NCBI GenBank assembly: GCA_000828075.3
Contig: JXCB02000033.1
Location: 626,166-690,165, forward strand
DNA length: 64,000 bases
Direction of reading: 5' to 3'
Source: Tolypothrix campylonemoides VB511288
GTDB lineage: Bacteria > Cyanobacteriota > Cyanobacteriia > Cyanobacteriales > Nostocaceae
Part shown: one piece after another, positions 48,885 through 57,961 of the stretch
Position numbering within the stretch: the first letter of the stretch is position 1
Layout: every line of letters starts with the position of its first letter
The notes under the pieces: model-generated
Database searches by the model: none
The model's input: only the letters and a program-made list of their open reading frames with translations
What the model was told of the DNA's origin: nothing
Program-made: the position numbers and the translations under genes

Positions 48885-49715
48885 ATGACAGAAATAACGC
48901 GCCGCAAATTTATCGCAACTGCCACCTTGGCAACGGGTTTTGCCCTCGCAGTGCAACCTATTTATGCCCAAGTCATCACCACCGATGCCAAGGGGTTGGT
49001 AGCTGGTGCCGTGAAAATTCCCGTCAAAGATGGCGAAATTCCTGCCTACAGAGCAATGCCTGCTACTGGTAAAAATTTCCCGATAGTCCTGGTGATTCAG
49101 GAAATTTTCGGTGTACATGAGCACATTCAGGATGTCTGCCGTCGTTTTGCCAAGTTGGGGTACGTGGCGATCGCTCCCGAATTGTTCGTGCGTCAAGGCG
49201 ATGTCTCAAAGTTAAGCAGCGTAGACGAAATTCGCCAGGTGGTCCTCAAAGTGCCAGATGCCCAGGTGCTGTCGGATCTTGATGCCACAACGGACTGGGC
49301 TGTAAAATCAGTTCAGGGTAATCCTGGTAAGTTGGGTATTACGGGTTTTTGCTGGGGTGGTCGCATTACGTGGTTGTATGGAGCACATAATCCCAAGGTT
49401 AAGGCAGGCGTAGCATGGTACGGGCGACTGGTGGGCGATGCCACCGAACTAACGCCCAAGCATCCCGTCGATATTGCGTCTACTTTGAAAGTCCCCATTC
49501 TCGGACTCTACGGCGGCAACGATACGGGCATTCCCCTGGATACTGTGGAGCAAATGCGATCGCGTCTTGCCTCCAGCAGCAGCAAATCCGAAATCATTGT
49601 CTACCCCGATGCACCCCACGCCTTTTTTGCCGATTATCGCCCGTCTTACCGCGAGAAAGAAGCCAAAGATGGCTGGCAGCGCCTCCAGGCATGGTTTAAG
49701 CAGCATGGCGTGTAA
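48885..49715 (+). CDS. Dienelactone hydrolase-family protein, Tat-exported
   Basis: 276 residues. N-terminus [20 protein letters not shown] is a twin-arginine signal, so it is exported folded. Catalytic triad: C156 in GFCWGGR, D213 in YGGNDTGIP and H245 in PDAPHAFF. Family members hydrolyse dienelactone or similar esters, but cyanobacterial periplasmic ones are uncharacterised. Base composition is higher in GC than its neighbours, perhaps a sign of recent transfer. Confidence 0.9.
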   Translation: MTEITRRKFIATATLATGFALAVQPIYAQVITTDAKGLVAGAVKIPVKDGEIPAYRAMPATGKNFPIVLVIQEIFGVHEHIQDVCRRFAKLGYVAIAPELFVRQGDVSKLSSVDEIRQVVLKVPDAQVLSDLDATTDWAVKSVQGNPGKLGITGFCWGGRITWLYGAHNPKVKAGVAWYGRLVGDATELTPKHPVDIASTLKVPILGLYGGNDTGIPLDTVEQMRSRLASSSSKSEIIVYPDAPHAFFADYRPSYREKEAKDGWQRLQAWFKQHGV

Positions 49716-49775
49716 GTCTAAAGGATGAACTGCTCCAGTTGATTTTTCTTTATAGGACTTTATCGGAAAAGCGCT

Positions 49776-50095
49776 TCAGGGACGAAAACGACCAACACTA
49801 AGCATCAGGGGCGCTGTGAGTAGTAGCAAAAGCGTGGGCAAACCAAAGTAGATCCCTGCGTAAATGGCGTTAGTAGCGCGGGTCTTGGTATAGTCGATAC
49901 TAAGCCAAACATTCATCACGCCAAGATTAATAATCCCAAGGACGAAGTGTAGGGCTAGCACGGCGATCGCAAGACCGACAAGCCAGCGCGTTGCTAAGTT
50001 TAGGCGTTGCCCCCAAACGATAACGACCAGTATGAGCGCGGCGGCGAGAGCAAGCCAGCGGAGATTAGGCTATCAATATAGACTAACCATGTCAT
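49776..50095 (-). pseudogene. Frameshifted small membrane protein gene
   Basis: The minus strand encodes a convincing membrane protein (RWLALAAALILVVIVWGQRL..., GLPTLLLLLTAPLMLSVGRFRP, stop at 49776) open back to a TAG at about 50071. In another frame ATG 50095 gives MTWLVYID, which would join naturally through a one-base shift near 50066. The beginning coincides with the edge of the 111-bp repeat element, so the element may have cut or replaced the true 5' end. The longest intact frame starts at GTG 49961. Family not recognised. Confidence 0.55.
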
Positions 50096-50206
50096 GGGCG
50101 TTGCTGAATCCATGTATGAAAAAGATGTCGTGTGATTCCAAACCCTTGTAGAGACGTACCATGGTACGTCTCTACACTTAGATTCATACTTTAAATCAGC
50201 AGCGCC
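50096..50206. mobile_element. MITE-like element, 111 bp
   Basis: Terminal inverted repeats GGGCGTTGCTGA (50096-50107) and TCAGCAGCGCC (50196-50206), one mismatch, with a 7-bp direct repeat ATGTCAT outside both ends (50089-50095 and 50207-50213) that looks like a target-site duplication. In the centre is a perfect 28-bp palindrome (50148-50175, GTAGAGACGTACCA and its complement). No coding capacity; transposition would need an enzyme in trans. Confidence 0.65.
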
Positions 50207-50211
50207 ATGTC

Positions 50212-50314
50212 ATATCAAATCCGGTAGTATCTGAATGATTAAAAAACCGCAGAGACGCCGAGGGCGCAGAGAAAGAGGAAGAAGGAATAATTCCGATACA
50301 AACGGATTTGATAT
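50212..50314. mobile_element. Second small inverted-repeat element, 103 bp
   Basis: Arms 50212-50236 (atatcaaatccggtagtatc...) and 50290-50314 (inverse) match over 25 bp with four mismatches. The interior (ccgcagagacgccgagggcgcagag) is the dispersed cgcagag motif also at 147-182 and inside lnt. It abuts the 111-bp element directly. Confidence 0.65.
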
Positions 50315-50525
50315 CATGCAGCGCAATTTGTCTAGACTTGAGTAGACTTATTTCATAAGGGAAACGGTGAACACTAATGAAAATCGCTATTGGCGCGATC
50401 GCGGCAATTGTTGAATTGAATTTTGAATTTTGAATTCCAAGGGCTGTTGGCTCCTACATTCTTGATTGGAACCCTGTAGGTGCTAAAACATTCATAAACC
50501 AATCATAATTACCTGTGTTTATAGA
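50315..50525. other. Upstream region of the PBP4 gene
   Basis: No gene. gcgcgatcgcggc at 50393-50405 is a HIP1-type site, followed by ttgaattgaattttgaattttgaattcc direct repeats at 50410-50438. ATG 50526 follows tttatagaa without a strong ribosome-binding site. Confidence 0.4.
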
Positions 50526-51998
50526 ATGCCGAAAAGAATCTCTCTTGGGTTCCTGCTACTGTTTTTAGGCACCCAGGTAGGTATTACCACCCTAAAACCA
50601 GTTCAAGCACAAACACCAGCTGTACCAACAGAAACTACCACAAAATCAATTTGTCCCGCCCAACTGGAAGCATCTGTAGATGCTGTGATCAATCGTCCTG
50701 TATTCAGTCGGGCGCGTTGGGGGATTTTAGTACAACCTTTGTCCTCTATCCAAACTCTTTACAGTCGGGATGCCCAAAAATACTTTACCCCAGCTTCCAC
50801 AACTAAACTGCTGACAACAGCGGCTGCACTACAGCAACTTGGTACAAATTTTCGCATTCGCACCTCTGTTTATCGTGGTGGTGACGGTGTTTTGCGTGTT
50901 GTGGGTAGGGGAGATCCTAGTTTGACTGATGCACAATTAGCAGCTTTAGCAAAGCAGTTGAAACAAAAGGGTATTCAGAGAGTAAATCAATTGATTGCTG
51001 ATGATACTTATATTAAAGGAGATATTGTTCACCCCTCTTGGCAATGGGAAGATATACAGTCAGACTATGGCGCACCTATCAACAGCCTGATTTTAAATCA
51101 AAATGTTTCTAGTATAAGACTTTTGCCGCAAACTGTAGGTCAACCTCTCAAAGTTATCTGGAATGATATCAATGAGGATAGACAGTGGCAAGTTATTAAT
51201 CAGTCAGTAACAACAGCAGAAAACCAACCAACATTCACTAATGTTACCCGTGATTTGAAAGGACAAACTTTACGAATTCAAGGGCAATTGGCTGTCAATT
51301 CAGAACCTGCGTTGGTTAGTTTACCTGTTCTTGCTCCTGCTGAATATTTCTTACGTCGTTTTCGTAGTAATTTGATTGCAGAAAAAATCCCCGTTCTACA
51401 GACGTTTGTGTCACCTACTAATGGCAAAAATGAAGAAGAATTAGCTAATGTGGAATCTCCTCCACTATCCGAACTTATCGCACTGACAAACATCAATAGT
51501 AATAATCTCTTTGCTGAGTCATTGTTGAGGGCATTAGCTATTAAAAAACCACCCGTTGAAAATCAAACTTCTGCTGATGCAGGTTTGGAAGTGATGAAGG
51601 CGACGTTAACCCAGATGGGAGTCGATCCTGTCGGTTACTCTGTGGTAGATGGTTCAGGGTTATCTCGTAAAAACTTAATCAATCCAGAAGCTTTGGTACA
51701 AACTTTGCAAGCAATGGCGAAATCACCAGCAGCGTTGGTGTATCGTGCATCTTTACCTGTAGCAGGTAGAAGCGGAACTCTGAAAAATCGCTTTCAAAAC
51801 ACACCTGCTGAAGGTATTGTACAAGCGAAAACTGGCACGATGAGCGGTGTTGTTTCCTTAGCTGGATATGTGAATGCGCCCAGATATGGTCCAGTCGTTT
51901 TTAGTATTATGGTAAATCAAAGCGAACAGCCTGCAAGGGTTGTGCGGCAGGGAATGGATGAAATTGTGGTATTATTAGCTCAACTGCAAAATTGTTAA
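50526..51998 (+). CDS. dacB: D-alanyl-D-alanine carboxypeptidase/endopeptidase (PBP4)
   Basis: Class C penicillin-binding protein that trims peptidoglycan. 490 residues with a signal peptide (about 1-28, cleavage after VQAQ). SxxK motif S91-TT-K94 (TPASTTKLLT), SxN in the NINSNNLFAESLL segment, and KTG in QAKTGTMSG. The large insert between the first two motifs (about 130-320) is the extra domain typical of PBP4. No neighbouring cell-wall gene. Confidence 0.92.
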   Translation: MPKRISLGFLLLFLGTQVGITTLKPVQAQTPAVPTETTTKSICPAQLEASVDAVINRPVFSRARWGILVQPLSSIQTLYSRDAQKYFTPASTTKLLTTAAALQQLGTNFRIRTSVYRGGDGVLRVVGRGDPSLTDAQLAALAKQLKQKGIQRVNQLIADDTYIKGDIVHPSWQWEDIQSDYGAPINSLILNQNVSSIRLLPQTVGQPLKVIWNDINEDRQWQVINQSVTTAENQPTFTNVTRDLKGQTLRIQGQLAVNSEPALVSLPVLAPAEYFLRRFRSNLIAEKIPVLQTFVSPTNGKNEEELANVESPPLSELIALTNINSNNLFAESLLRALAIKKPPVENQTSADAGLEVMKATLTQMGVDPVGYSVVDGSGLSRKNLINPEALVQTLQAMAKSPAALVYRASLPVAGRSGTLKNRFQNTPAEGIVQAKTGTMSGVVSLAGYVNAPRYGPVVFSIMVNQSEQPARVVRQGMDEIVVLLAQLQNC

Positions 51999-52016
51999 AT
52001 CACTAATGTTAAATCA

Positions 52017-52733
52017 CTAAGGCAAATCGCCAAAGCGATCGCGATACTTTTGTAATATATCTTCTAGGTTTTGCGATCGCTGGCGTTCAGCCTCTAATTC
52101 TTGTTGTGCTTGTTCAGCGCGTTGCTTTTCTTGTTCGGCGCGTTGCTTTTCCTGTTCTAGCTGCGCGTTCACCTCAGCGTAAGAGAAAAATTTGCTACCA
52201 TCAGGACGGTAAATTTGCAATTCCTCACCAGACATATCAAACCGGATATTCAACCGAGGACTCACCCATGGCATTTCTCCAATTGCATCTAATCCATCGT
52301 CTGTTCTCAACCAACCTCTGAAAGTATTCTTGTCTGGATCGTAGATATAATATTCATCAACTCCATAGCGATCGTAAAACAGGAGCTTTTTATCCATCTC
52401 TGTAGAACTGTTACTGGGAGAGAGGATTTCAAAGACAACTTGCGGTGGAATGTTGTCTTCTTCCCATTGTTTATACGAACCACGATCTCCCTTTGGTCTA
52501 CCAAATGCCACCATCACGTCTGGTGCTGTGACAATAGTATTGCGACCTTTTACTGGATACCATAACAAATCCCCAGCAACAAAGACATTTGGATCATCAG
52601 CGTACAGCCAATCGAGATTTTGCTGAATCACCACAATCCAGCGGAACTGCTTGGTATTATCTGCCATTGGCTTGCCGTCGCTTTCCGGGTAAATAACTTC
52701 TGCTGGAGTTGTTGCTAGGGATTGAGAAACCAT
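52017..52733 (-). CDS. Uma2-family putative endonuclease
   Basis: 238 residues from ATG 52733 (TTG 52739 is the longer frame). A PD-(D/E)xK-type fold: VTAPDVMVAFGRPKGDRGSY with VFEILSPSNSSTEMDKKLLFYDRYGVDEYYIYDP is the family core. The C-terminal 55 residues form a coiled-coil with EKQRAEQ repeats, common in Uma2 proteins. These are multi-copy in cyanobacteria and of unclear function. It ends 18 bp from the convergent dacB stop. Confidence 0.85.
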   Translation of the reverse strand: MVSQSLATTPAEVIYPESDGKPMADNTKQFRWIVVIQQNLDWLYADDPNVFVAGDLLWYPVKGRNTIVTAPDVMVAFGRPKGDRGSYKQWEEDNIPPQVVFEILSPSNSSTEMDKKLLFYDRYGVDEYYIYDPDKNTFRGWLRTDDGLDAIGEMPWVSPRLNIRFDMSGEELQIYRPDGSKFFSYAEVNAQLEQEKQRAEQEKQRAEQAQQELEAERQRSQNLEDILQKYRDRFGDLP

Positions 52734-52825
52734 AACCAAGCCCGTAACTCTGAATTGTTCAAACCTACCACAATTTTATCTGAGTAATGCTGACAAGATA
52801 ATGGTTTACGGAACTTAATTAATAA

Positions 52826-53647
52826 CTATTTGTTCAATAATTTCTTAACAGACTGCAAACTATAATTTAAAACTTTCCCCGTATTAAATAGTTGATATCC
52901 AGCAAATAATAAAGCACAAGATATAAGAATAGCTAAAAGATTAACTGACGCAAAGATATTGCCAGTAAACACCATGAATGCGATTCCCAGCGCTATCAAA
53001 ACCCATCCTATATTACGGTTTAAATGCCGTTGGGTTAAGACGATAACCCCTGTAACACATAACAGCACACCAGGGACACGTACAAACAAACCAATTTGAG
53101 TATTTGCAGATATTATTATAATTCCTACAATCATCAGCACTAAGCCGACAAGCTTGCTAGGACGATCCACTCGGGGTTGTTTGTTGTTCTCAACAACCTG
53201 AGGCTGCACAATTTTAGGCTGCACAATTTTAGCCTGAATAACTGTAGCTGGATGAATCGGTGTGGAATGAGAGGTAGAAACAAAATTTTGTTTATGTTGA
53301 AATATAAAACTTACCTTTTCTTCCTGACCTAGGTCGATTTTATCTCCTATGTTGAGGGGATAGCGCTGTTTTGGTTTTAGCTTGATATTGTTGAGAAATG
53401 TTCCGTTGGCGCTTTCCACATCAATAATATAGTAAGTGCTTTCTTCTACCTGAATCTCTGCATGCAGCCGAGAAACAATATCGGCATTTGGCAAAGCTAA
53501 AACATTGATGTCCGGGGCTATTTGCTCATTTGGCTTACCAATGCGAATGACAGCGAGATTCGGTGGTAATTCAAAAGAGGTGTTAGTTTGAACATGAAAA
53601 AGCTCTAAACTTAGCCCTGTTGTCTGTAATGTATTAAGGTTTTGCAT
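52826..53647 (-). CDS. FHA-domain membrane protein
   Basis: 273 residues. FHA domain at about 25-112: IRIGKP (RxG), SRLHAEI, and SANGTFLNN, the phosphothreonine-binding residues. A Pro/Lys-rich linker (130-160) carries an IVQPK repeat, then four hydrophobic helices (about 168-255). It may gather phosphorylated partners at the membrane. A Ser/Thr kinase is not encoded nearby. It lies between the two Uma2 genes. Confidence 0.87.
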   Translation of the reverse strand: MQNLNTLQTTGLSLELFHVQTNTSFELPPNLAVIRIGKPNEQIAPDINVLALPNADIVSRLHAEIQVEESTYYIIDVESANGTFLNNIKLKPKQRYPLNIGDKIDLGQEEKVSFIFQHKQNFVSTSHSTPIHPATVIQAKIVQPKIVQPQVVENNKQPRVDRPSKLVGLVLMIVGIIIISANTQIGLFVRVPGVLLCVTGVIVLTQRHLNRNIGWVLIALGIAFMVFTGNIFASVNLLAILISCALLFAGYQLFNTGKVLNYSLQSVKKLLNK

Positions 53648-53765
53648 GGCTTGCTTTTAGGGAGCAATTTTTCATTTTATCTAAATTGTCTTCTCTTGTG
53701 GCAAAAACGCTTCAGTGATAAACCGAATTTTTGTTGTCTCAAATTTGACATTTATGATTTTGTTT

Positions 53766-54356
53766 CTAAAATTGTTCTAAGCAAAATTTGAGATTCGATA
53801 GTTCTGTACTCTTGTCCTCATTGCTCTCAATATTAACGAGTTCATATATATCTACAAAGGAAAGTTGAAAATCTATTGAGGAAAATGGTAATACTGCATC
53901 AAAAGATTCATACTCAGTGAGTGTCCAATTTCCTTGTACATTTTTGGTAAATTGCTCTACGTAACAACTATCCTGGTCAATGACAATATATTCTTTAAAT
54001 TCTAGAATTGACCGATAAAAGCGAAATTTATCTACTTGTTTATGGTTATGATCTAATTTTGACGAAACATGAATAATAACTGAGGGATTCATGACTGTGG
54101 TAGTATCAGTTCCCTCATAGATTGGTTCTCCCTGAATAACCATCACATCTGGATAAGTGTATAGGTTATATCGCGGTATCCACAAGCGTATATCGTTGAT
54201 AAAGACTCGATAGTTTTGTCCTCTCAGAGCAAATTTCAAGAAAGCATAAATATTACCTGCAATTTGATTATGATTAGTTGTACTCCCCTTCATGGGCAAT
54301 ATTTCTCCATTCCGATATTCACTTTTGTAGTCACGTTTTTCCGTCTGTGATGGCAT
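53766..54356 (-). CDS. Uma2-family putative endonuclease, second copy
   Basis: 196 residues. EYRNGEILPMKGSTTNHNQIAGNIYAFLKFALRGQNYRVFINDIRLW and YTYPDVMVIQG then VSSKLDHNHKQVDKFRFYRSILEFKEYIVIDQD fit the Uma2 PD-(D/E)xK core, although the usual EVLSPST block reads IIHVSSKLD. No coiled-coil tail, unlike the copy at 52017, which makes the two only distant paralogs. Confidence 0.82.
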   Translation of the reverse strand: MPSQTEKRDYKSEYRNGEILPMKGSTTNHNQIAGNIYAFLKFALRGQNYRVFINDIRLWIPRYNLYTYPDVMVIQGEPIYEGTDTTTVMNPSVIIHVSSKLDHNHKQVDKFRFYRSILEFKEYIVIDQDSCYVEQFTKNVQGNWTLTEYESFDAVLPFSSIDFQLSFVDIYELVNIESNEDKSTELSNLKFCLEQF

Positions 54357-54488
54357 CCTGATTTCACCAAAGAACCCTGAATTTACAATTCAGAATGCAA
54401 TCAGTGGTCGTACAAAATTCATTTTGTTCGTGTAGCGTGTTCTCCAGACATATTTTGACTCCTGACTTGTGAGTACTTTCTTGGTCAC

Positions 54489-55703
54489 TTAAGCTATACT
54501 GCCACGCTTTCTGGCTTCCTTGTAAGAAGTTCCTACATTTTTAATGCCAGCTTTAATCATTTGTCGTTCAAGGAGGGCAAAAAACCGCGCCTTATCCCCA
54601 CCACGTACAACGGCTTGATTATGCGCTTCGGCGATCGCCACTGGATAGCCATATCCTTTCTGCACTTGTCCTAGCATCAGTCCCAGTGCAGAGTCTAACA
54701 TAGCTGTGTTCTCCACTACCCACGATGGTACTTCTATCCGGGCAATTTCCGTACCCACATGCACGTAACAAAAGTAAATTTGTTGGTCTTCGTACAGTTC
54801 GAGAATGCGAACGTTACTACGCCATAAACAACCACGTTGTCCTGGTTTGAGTTGAGTGGACAAAAGAGTCGTATCTCGTAAAGGTTCAAAAACCTTGCAA
54901 GGGACTTTTTCTAGTTGATTCGGGCAAAAGCTGGCACAATCTGGTACTGTATGGGGACAAGCTAAAAGACGCAAAAAGTTCATGCCCTCAACGTTGCGCG
55001 AAGCACTCACATAGCCCATTAAAGGAATTTGAGCTTCTCGCAACTTCCGCCAAGCTTCTAGGATAGGGGGTAAAATATGAGCGCGTGCATCTAAGGGTAA
55101 TTGCTCTAAAAACCAGTAAATCAAAGAACCATCCACCATTGCTAGCGTAGGAACTTGTTTTGTCTGTTTGTCTTCTTGTCCTTCTTGTCCCTGTCCCTCT
55201 TTTACGCTGCAAGCCAATTCTGCTAGCACTGTTGCTTCGCTGACTGTGCGGCGGAAACTCATCCATTCTTCGGTACGAATACCCCACTGACGAGAAATAT
55301 ATAAATCTTCTGTGCGATAAAATATCTCCGGCAAACTATCTAGAAGCGGGTAACGGTTTTGTCCATAGTGTAAGACAACTCTACCCATGTTAAGAAGATA
55401 GCAGTAAGCAATTTCATGGTGACTGGGGGATATTTGGGAACCATCGGTAGCAATGACGGTATGAATTTTCGGGGGAACTGGGATCTCAATGCACGTGTTG
55501 AGTGGTTCTATGGGGGTAGCATTGGCAAACAGGATGCGATCGCGCCATTTTTCCTGTCGCTGTACTAACTCTTCCTGACACTCTAAAGCGTTTTGAAAAT
55601 GTTTTTGAGCCAATTCTAAACGCTGGCGACTAGCAACCGCCTCTTGCGTCAGATGTTGACTCAAACCCTGCATTTGTCCGGTAATTTTAGTAAGGTCAAG
55701 CAT
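54489..55703 (-). CDS. NurA-domain nuclease
   Basis: 404 residues. The NurA domain is RNase H-like, with an acidic site: VIATDGSQISPSHHEIAYCYLLN (first Asp), ALAMVDGSLIYWFLE (second) and the C-terminal YPVAIAEAHNQAVV. In archaea NurA works with HerA in DNA-end resection; in cyanobacteria a HerA-type partner is often encoded elsewhere, and none is in the window. Contains four clustered cysteines (CPHTVPDCASFC near 262), perhaps a metal site. Confidence 0.85.
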   Translation of the reverse strand: MLDLTKITGQMQGLSQHLTQEAVASRQRLELAQKHFQNALECQEELVQRQEKWRDRILFANATPIEPLNTCIEIPVPPKIHTVIATDGSQISPSHHEIAYCYLLNMGRVVLHYGQNRYPLLDSLPEIFYRTEDLYISRQWGIRTEEWMSFRRTVSEATVLAELACSVKEGQGQEGQEDKQTKQVPTLAMVDGSLIYWFLEQLPLDARAHILPPILEAWRKLREAQIPLMGYVSASRNVEGMNFLRLLACPHTVPDCASFCPNQLEKVPCKVFEPLRDTTLLSTQLKPGQRGCLWRSNVRILELYEDQQIYFCYVHVGTEIARIEVPSWVVENTAMLDSALGLMLGQVQKGYGYPVAIAEAHNQAVVRGGDKARFFALLERQMIKAGIKNVGTSYKEARKRGSIA

Positions 55704-55706
55704 AGT

Positions 55707-55868
55707 TAATAGTCATTAGTCATTAGTCATTAGTCATTGGTCATTAGTCATTAGTCATTAGTCAATAGTTGTAGAGACGCGCTCTAATCAAAGCGTCTCT
55801 ACATCTTAGTCATTAGTCAAAAATTATTCTCCCCTCACTCCCTCACTCCCTCCCTCCCTCCCTCCCTG
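55707..55868. repeat. Mixed short repeats between NurA and HAD genes
   Basis: First tagtcattagtcattagtca decamer-type repeats (55707-55765), then the hairpin GTAGAGACGC (55771-55780) / GCGTCTCTAC (55793-55802), then CCCTCACTCCCTCACTCCCTCC at 55829-55868. The hairpin belongs to the family at 50148-50175 and 59626-59653. Confidence 0.65.
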
Positions 55869-55881
55869 TTCCCCCACTCCC

Positions 55882-56658
55882 CTAGAGCCACTCAGAGAAA
55901 TCTTGAGCAAACTGAGTGAGTGATAACAACTTAAGTTGTGGGTCATTTTGAGCAGTCACTTTGTCAGTTGGGGTATTGTAACCCCAGTCTGCAAGGAAAA
56001 GTTTTACTCCTTCAAGATCTGGTTGCTGTTGGACAAGCTGTAATGTTTTTAGCCGATCTTCTACAAACCATAAACTGTCTGGTGAGGTATTTGTCGCCTG
56101 AATTAATTCTCGCAAAATTTCGTGTTTCGGACGCTTCACTTCTTTGCCAAAAATGGCTTCTCGTGGTATGTCTAACCCTCCTTGTTGTAATAGCTGCTGT
56201 GTAAAACGCCCTTCTTTTGTGGTAATGATATATAGATGAACTGTGCTGCTAGCGGTTGCTTTGAGTTTTTCCACCACACCCGCATAAAATTTATGCAAAC
56301 TCAGCCAACTGTTTAAATCTGTAGCAATCCATTCATCCCGTATGTTGTCTAGTTTACTGCCAATGTCTGCTCCTTTGAGATTGTCTGTTAACAAAATTTG
56401 TTGGGCAATTTTTGCCCATTCTTGAAGAATTTTTTCTTCAGAAATTCCTTCTACCAATGCTTTGACTAAAACCGGCATTTCCCAACCAGTTTCAATCACA
56501 GGTCTAAGCTGATAGAACTTAGAGGCTAAATCATTTGCTGGTGTATCTTGCTGTGGCAACCAAACTTTACAATAAGTACGCCAGGCTACTTCAAAATATT
56601 CAATCAATCCGTCGCAAATCACACCATCAAAGTCCAAAGCCAGAATTGTGGGAGTCAT
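55882..56658 (-). CDS. HAD-superfamily hydrolase
   Basis: 258 residues from ATG 56658; the frame runs back to a TTG at 56685. Motif I is LDFDGVICDGL (nucleophile Asp), motif II about IITTK, motif III/IV KRPKHEILR and WFVEDRLKTLQ. It has a helical cap of about 100 residues, like phosphoglycolate phosphatase types. The substrate is unknown. Confidence 0.87.
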   Translation of the reverse strand: MTPTILALDFDGVICDGLIEYFEVAWRTYCKVWLPQQDTPANDLASKFYQLRPVIETGWEMPVLVKALVEGISEEKILQEWAKIAQQILLTDNLKGADIGSKLDNIRDEWIATDLNSWLSLHKFYAGVVEKLKATASSTVHLYIITTKEGRFTQQLLQQGGLDIPREAIFGKEVKRPKHEILRELIQATNTSPDSLWFVEDRLKTLQLVQQQPDLEGVKLFLADWGYNTPTDKVTAQNDPQLKLLSLTQFAQDFSEWL

Positions 56659-56979
56659 TGCCGTTATTGTTTTGAGGTGAACCAACTTTCAATAAAGCTG
56701 CTGTTGACAGCTTACCTGACAAATCGAAATTATGCAGTAGCCATACCAACAGTATCCCAATGTGCCAGATGACCTACTGTACCTATAAGCCACGAAAGTT
56801 TACTGAGACTGCTAGAATAGTGGCTACTAAGCAAATTTACTACCAAGTTGAATTTTTCAAGCTAAGTTTACCAAAAAATTACGTAGATTTATCAAGCCTT
56901 CAAGTACATTTGTAAGGTTAATAATGAATTGGCATTGTAGTTACCAATATAGTGATCCAAGTTTGAGTAAGTCATATTT

Positions 56980-57678
56980 ATGAGAAGAAGATTTTTAAGC
57001 GTCTTAACAGCTGCTAGCGCATTAGCAGGCATTATGGGAATTACTGAAGCTGCTCATGCGGCTACAATGAAATACACTACAGCATACGACGGCGGTTATA
57101 CAGACATCATTAACGAACCTCTGAGTATCCAAAAGTTTGACTCGTCTCTTGGCACACTCGATAGTGTAACGATAGATTTTATCGGCGATATTAAAGGAGA
57201 TGCAGGGTTTGAAAACAGAAGCCCACAAGCATCTACAGTCACAGTGGATCTTTCTGGCGATTTGAAATTGGAACTGGCTGATGGAACATCTGTTGCCGAG
57301 TTTAGTCCGCGACAGGATTACAGTTATGATGTCGCCAAATATGACGATACGACTGATTTTGGTGGAACTTCTGGGAAAACCGTTGAAGGACTCACAGCTA
57401 GTCAGTCTGATACAAAAACTTACACCGACAACACTTTATTGCAGTCTTTTACTGGTTCTGGTGACTTAGATTTATTGTTCTCTGCAACAGCGAAATCAAC
57501 CGTTTCTGGATCAGGTAACATCGCATCTTATGTGACAACATATGCTAAAAGCAATGTCGAAGTTACATATGGCTACCAACCGAGGAAGGTACCCGAACCC
57601 TCAGCCATACTTGGGATAGGTGTCATGACTGGTGTTGGTTTGTTGGTACAGAGAAACAGAAGTTTGAGCAAAGCCTAA
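56980..57678 (+). CDS. PEP-CTERM exported protein (choice-of-anchor E type)
   Basis: 232 residues. Signal peptide ends HAA (about residue 28). The mature domain (LDSVTIDFIGDIKGDAGFENRSPQASTVTV...) is beta-rich and matches the choice-of-anchor E domain as I know it. The C-terminus is VPEPSAILGIGVMTGVGLLVQRNRS: PEP sorting motif, helix and basic tail, so the protein is handled by an exosortase (not encoded here). Confidence 0.85.
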   Translation: MRRRFLSVLTAASALAGIMGITEAAHAATMKYTTAYDGGYTDIINEPLSIQKFDSSLGTLDSVTIDFIGDIKGDAGFENRSPQASTVTVDLSGDLKLELADGTSVAEFSPRQDYSYDVAKYDDTTDFGGTSGKTVEGLTASQSDTKTYTDNTLLQSFTGSGDLDLLFSATAKSTVSGSGNIASYVTTYAKSNVEVTYGYQPRKVPEPSAILGIGVMTGVGLLVQRNRSLSKA

Positions 57679-57731
57679 CAGGTTTGATGCGATTCGCTTC
57701 CTAAACAAGAGAAAATGAGACCACAAAAACA

Positions 57732-57764
57732 AGATCCCCGACTTCTTTAAGAAGTCGGGGATCT
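57732..57764. terminator. Perfect hairpin after the PEP-CTERM gene
   Basis: AGATCCCCGACTTCTT, one base, then its perfect complement (57749-57764). This GATCCCCGACTT...AAGTCGGGGATC palindrome is a familiar dispersed element in cyanobacterial genomes; here it may double as a terminator. Confidence 0.6.
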
Positions 57765-57961
57765 GAAGAACTCAATAGACTTCTTGCAGAAGCTTAGGAC
57801 ACACCACAGATAATTCATCTGTGTTCATCTGTGTCCATCTGTGGTTAGAAATATCCATTTATCTGCTATAATTACACCAATTTGAAAAAAGAATGCGACA
57901 GATACACACTCCCAAACCCGGGTTATCTTAGGCTTTCTTAATTTTGAATTTTGAATTGGTA

